Positions 20,479 through 21,375 of a stretch of 21,375 nucleotides of DNA are shown here, in pieces. Position numbers and translations under genes: made by a program. Source of the stretch: Candidatus Nomurabacteria bacterium (GTDB taxonomy: Bacteria > Patescibacteriota > Minisyncoccia > Phycocordibacterales > UBA9973); the NCBI GenBank assembly GCA_020850295.1, contig JADZEV010000017.1:1-21375 (forward strand), read 5' to 3'. The notes beneath the pieces were generated by a model. It worked only from the letters and a program-made list of their open reading frames with translations. It had not been told where the DNA came from and did not search any database. Within the stretch, counting starts at the first letter, position 1; every line of letters begins with the position of its first letter.

Positions 20479-21375
20479 CTAAAAGTTCCCAGTGATAACG
20501 TAAGTAAGAGCAGTAGCGTAGCTTCCGGCAGGTGTCCCAGGGGTAATGTTTGCAATATAACGGTTACTAAAGGTCTCACTGGTTGTTACCCCTGCGGTAG
20601 AAGCGACTGTTTCCGTGGTATTGGCAACAAATTTCCAGTTAGGATTGGGTACATTCGTCTGGTCATATGCTGAAGGGATAGTAGCACTCCCACTAGTTGA
20701 AAGAGACAGAGCAAACTGCTGTGTTCCCGCAGTCCCTGTTGCCGAATTGGTAATAGTAGCAGGGGCGATAGTGTTTCCTCCTGAAGTAAGCGTTGCCCCT
20801 CTATAGGTAATGGTGTATCCAGACGGAGTGTTGCTTGATGCGGTCATTGTATGAGCAACGGTATTACTCGCACTCCCTCCGCTTGTCGTCGCGTATCGCG
20901 CAACAACAGGAGAAAGAGCGCCGAATTGGAGACTGTTGCTAGAAATAGAGAACGTAAGAGAAGGTTGTATGGTAATACATTGCTCAGGAGTGGTTGCAAT
21001 GACGTTATTAAACGTGTCGAGTGTCTGTAGCACAAAACAATATTGCCCAGGAGTAAGACCTGTATAAGAGTAGCTGAGTACGTTCCCCACTGAAGTATAT
21101 GTATATGGACCACCAGAAACAGTTGCTTTTCCTGTTTTATATCCAGAAACATTCCATCCAAGCCCTGCTGTTGAAGCCGTCCAGGTCAGATCAGCCTGAG
21201 AACCGTTTGGGGTAACCGTGAGTATTCCTGAAGTTACGTAAGGGTAATAGAGAAACCCATACCGATTTTTAAATGATGTTGAAGAAGACTCGCCAATCAT
21301 TGTTGTATCCCCCGAACCAAAAGCTTTGAAACTTGCAGATGTTCCAAAACTTCCTCCGGTACCTACAAGCGGATC
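20479..21375 (-). CDS. Secreted/surface protein with Fn3-like domain and WxL-like C-terminal module, 5' partial
   Basis: The reading frame is open to the right edge of the window, so the true start is upstream; the ATG at 21300 is internal. Visible are 298 residues. The first part (GTGGSFGTSASFKAFGSG, then SSSTSFKNRYGFLYYP) resembles a repeat linker. A fibronectin type III-like domain follows (GSQADLTWTASTAG, YTGLTPGQYCFVLQ). The final 150 or so residues match the C-terminal module of the downstream gene (FGALSPVVARYATTSGG, VAHTMTASSN, LTSGGNTIAPATIT, NWKFVANT, AGSYATALTYVITGNF). Both proteins end in GNF. It is probably exported and displayed. The stop lies 32 nt from the -35 of the next promoter. 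Confidence 0.85.
   Translation of the reverse strand, partial: DPLVGTGGSFGTSASFKAFGSGDTTMIGESSSTSFKNRYGFLYYPYVTSGILTVTPNGSQADLTWTASTAGLGWNVSGYKTGKATVSGGPYTYTSVGNVLSYSYTGLTPGQYCFVLQTLDTFNNVIATTPEQCITIQPSLTFSISSNSLQFGALSPVVARYATTSGGSASNTVAHTMTASSNTPSGYTITYRGATLTSGGNTIAPATITNSATGTAGTQQFALSLSTSGSATIPSAYDQTNVPNPNWKFVANTTETVASTAGVTTSETFSNRYIANITPGTPAGSYATALTYVITGNF

Noticed and set aside
1..21375. CRISPR arrays, insertion sequences, prophage genes
   Set aside because: No regularly spaced repeats, transposase or integrase motifs, or phage structural genes were seen on either strand.

Overview
The window looks like a chromosomal piece of an uncultured, small-genome, AT-rich bacterium, most likely of the Candidate Phyla Radiation (Patescibacteria, Parcubacteria-like). 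This rests on low GC, very tight packing, short versions of core proteins (S2 of 224 aa, a prolyl-tRNA synthetase of 417 aa with no editing insert), and many small secreted or membrane proteins of unknown role. It is an inference; no rRNA or phylogenetic marker search was possible. No gene-free stretch exceeds 300 bases. The longest gaps are the rpsB leader (about 180 bases) and the rpsB-tsf spacer (about 150 bases), and both hold foldable RNA.

Region 1 (1-3713): the tail of a membrane-protein gene on + meets a four-gene minus-strand defence operon. Its order is a Dam/DpnM-type adenine methylase, a coiled-coil two-TM protein of unknown role, a PD-(D/E)XK restriction enzyme, and an N4/N6 amino-methyltransferase. 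Gaps are 4 nt, 6 nt and a 1-nt stop/start overlap. A clear sigma70-type promoter precedes the first gene and predicts an almost leaderless mRNA.

Region 2 (3714-10696, minus strand except one insert): uvrB, a 42-aa one-TM small protein, tgt, then the overlapping chain proS-mreB-mreC. Between tgt and mreC lies a + strand unit: a promoter, a 124-aa orphan gene, a tRNA-like element overlapping the gene's end, and a strong intrinsic terminator.

Region 3 (10740-13060, + strand): promoter, rpsB, tsf and a small basic membrane protein, followed by tRNA-Thr(UGU) and a decayed tandem copy of that tRNA. The rpsB leader can fold over its Shine-Dalgarno-like sequence. The rpsB-tsf spacer can fold into a closed junction with two hairpins.

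Region 4 (13067-21375, minus strand): a cell-surface cluster. In transcription order it has a secreted Fn3-like protein (5' end outside the window), a secreted Thr/Ala-rich protein with the same C-terminal module, a DUF916-like (WxL host-binding) anchored protein, a secreted protein with a C-terminal type I dockerin, two membrane-anchored cohesin-like proteins, and two tandem BvgS/EvgS-like substrate-binding sensor proteins that have a TM helix and a cytoplasmic coiled coil but no kinase. The best candidate for an undescribed system is this cluster: dockerin ligand, anchored cohesins and WxL-like proteins together suggest a modular complex assembled on the cell surface.

A recurring feature is a -10-like hexamer only 6-11 nt before the start codon of transcription-unit first genes (dam-like, uvrB, tgt, proS, both sensor genes, the small ORF). 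This points to frequent leaderless transcripts.
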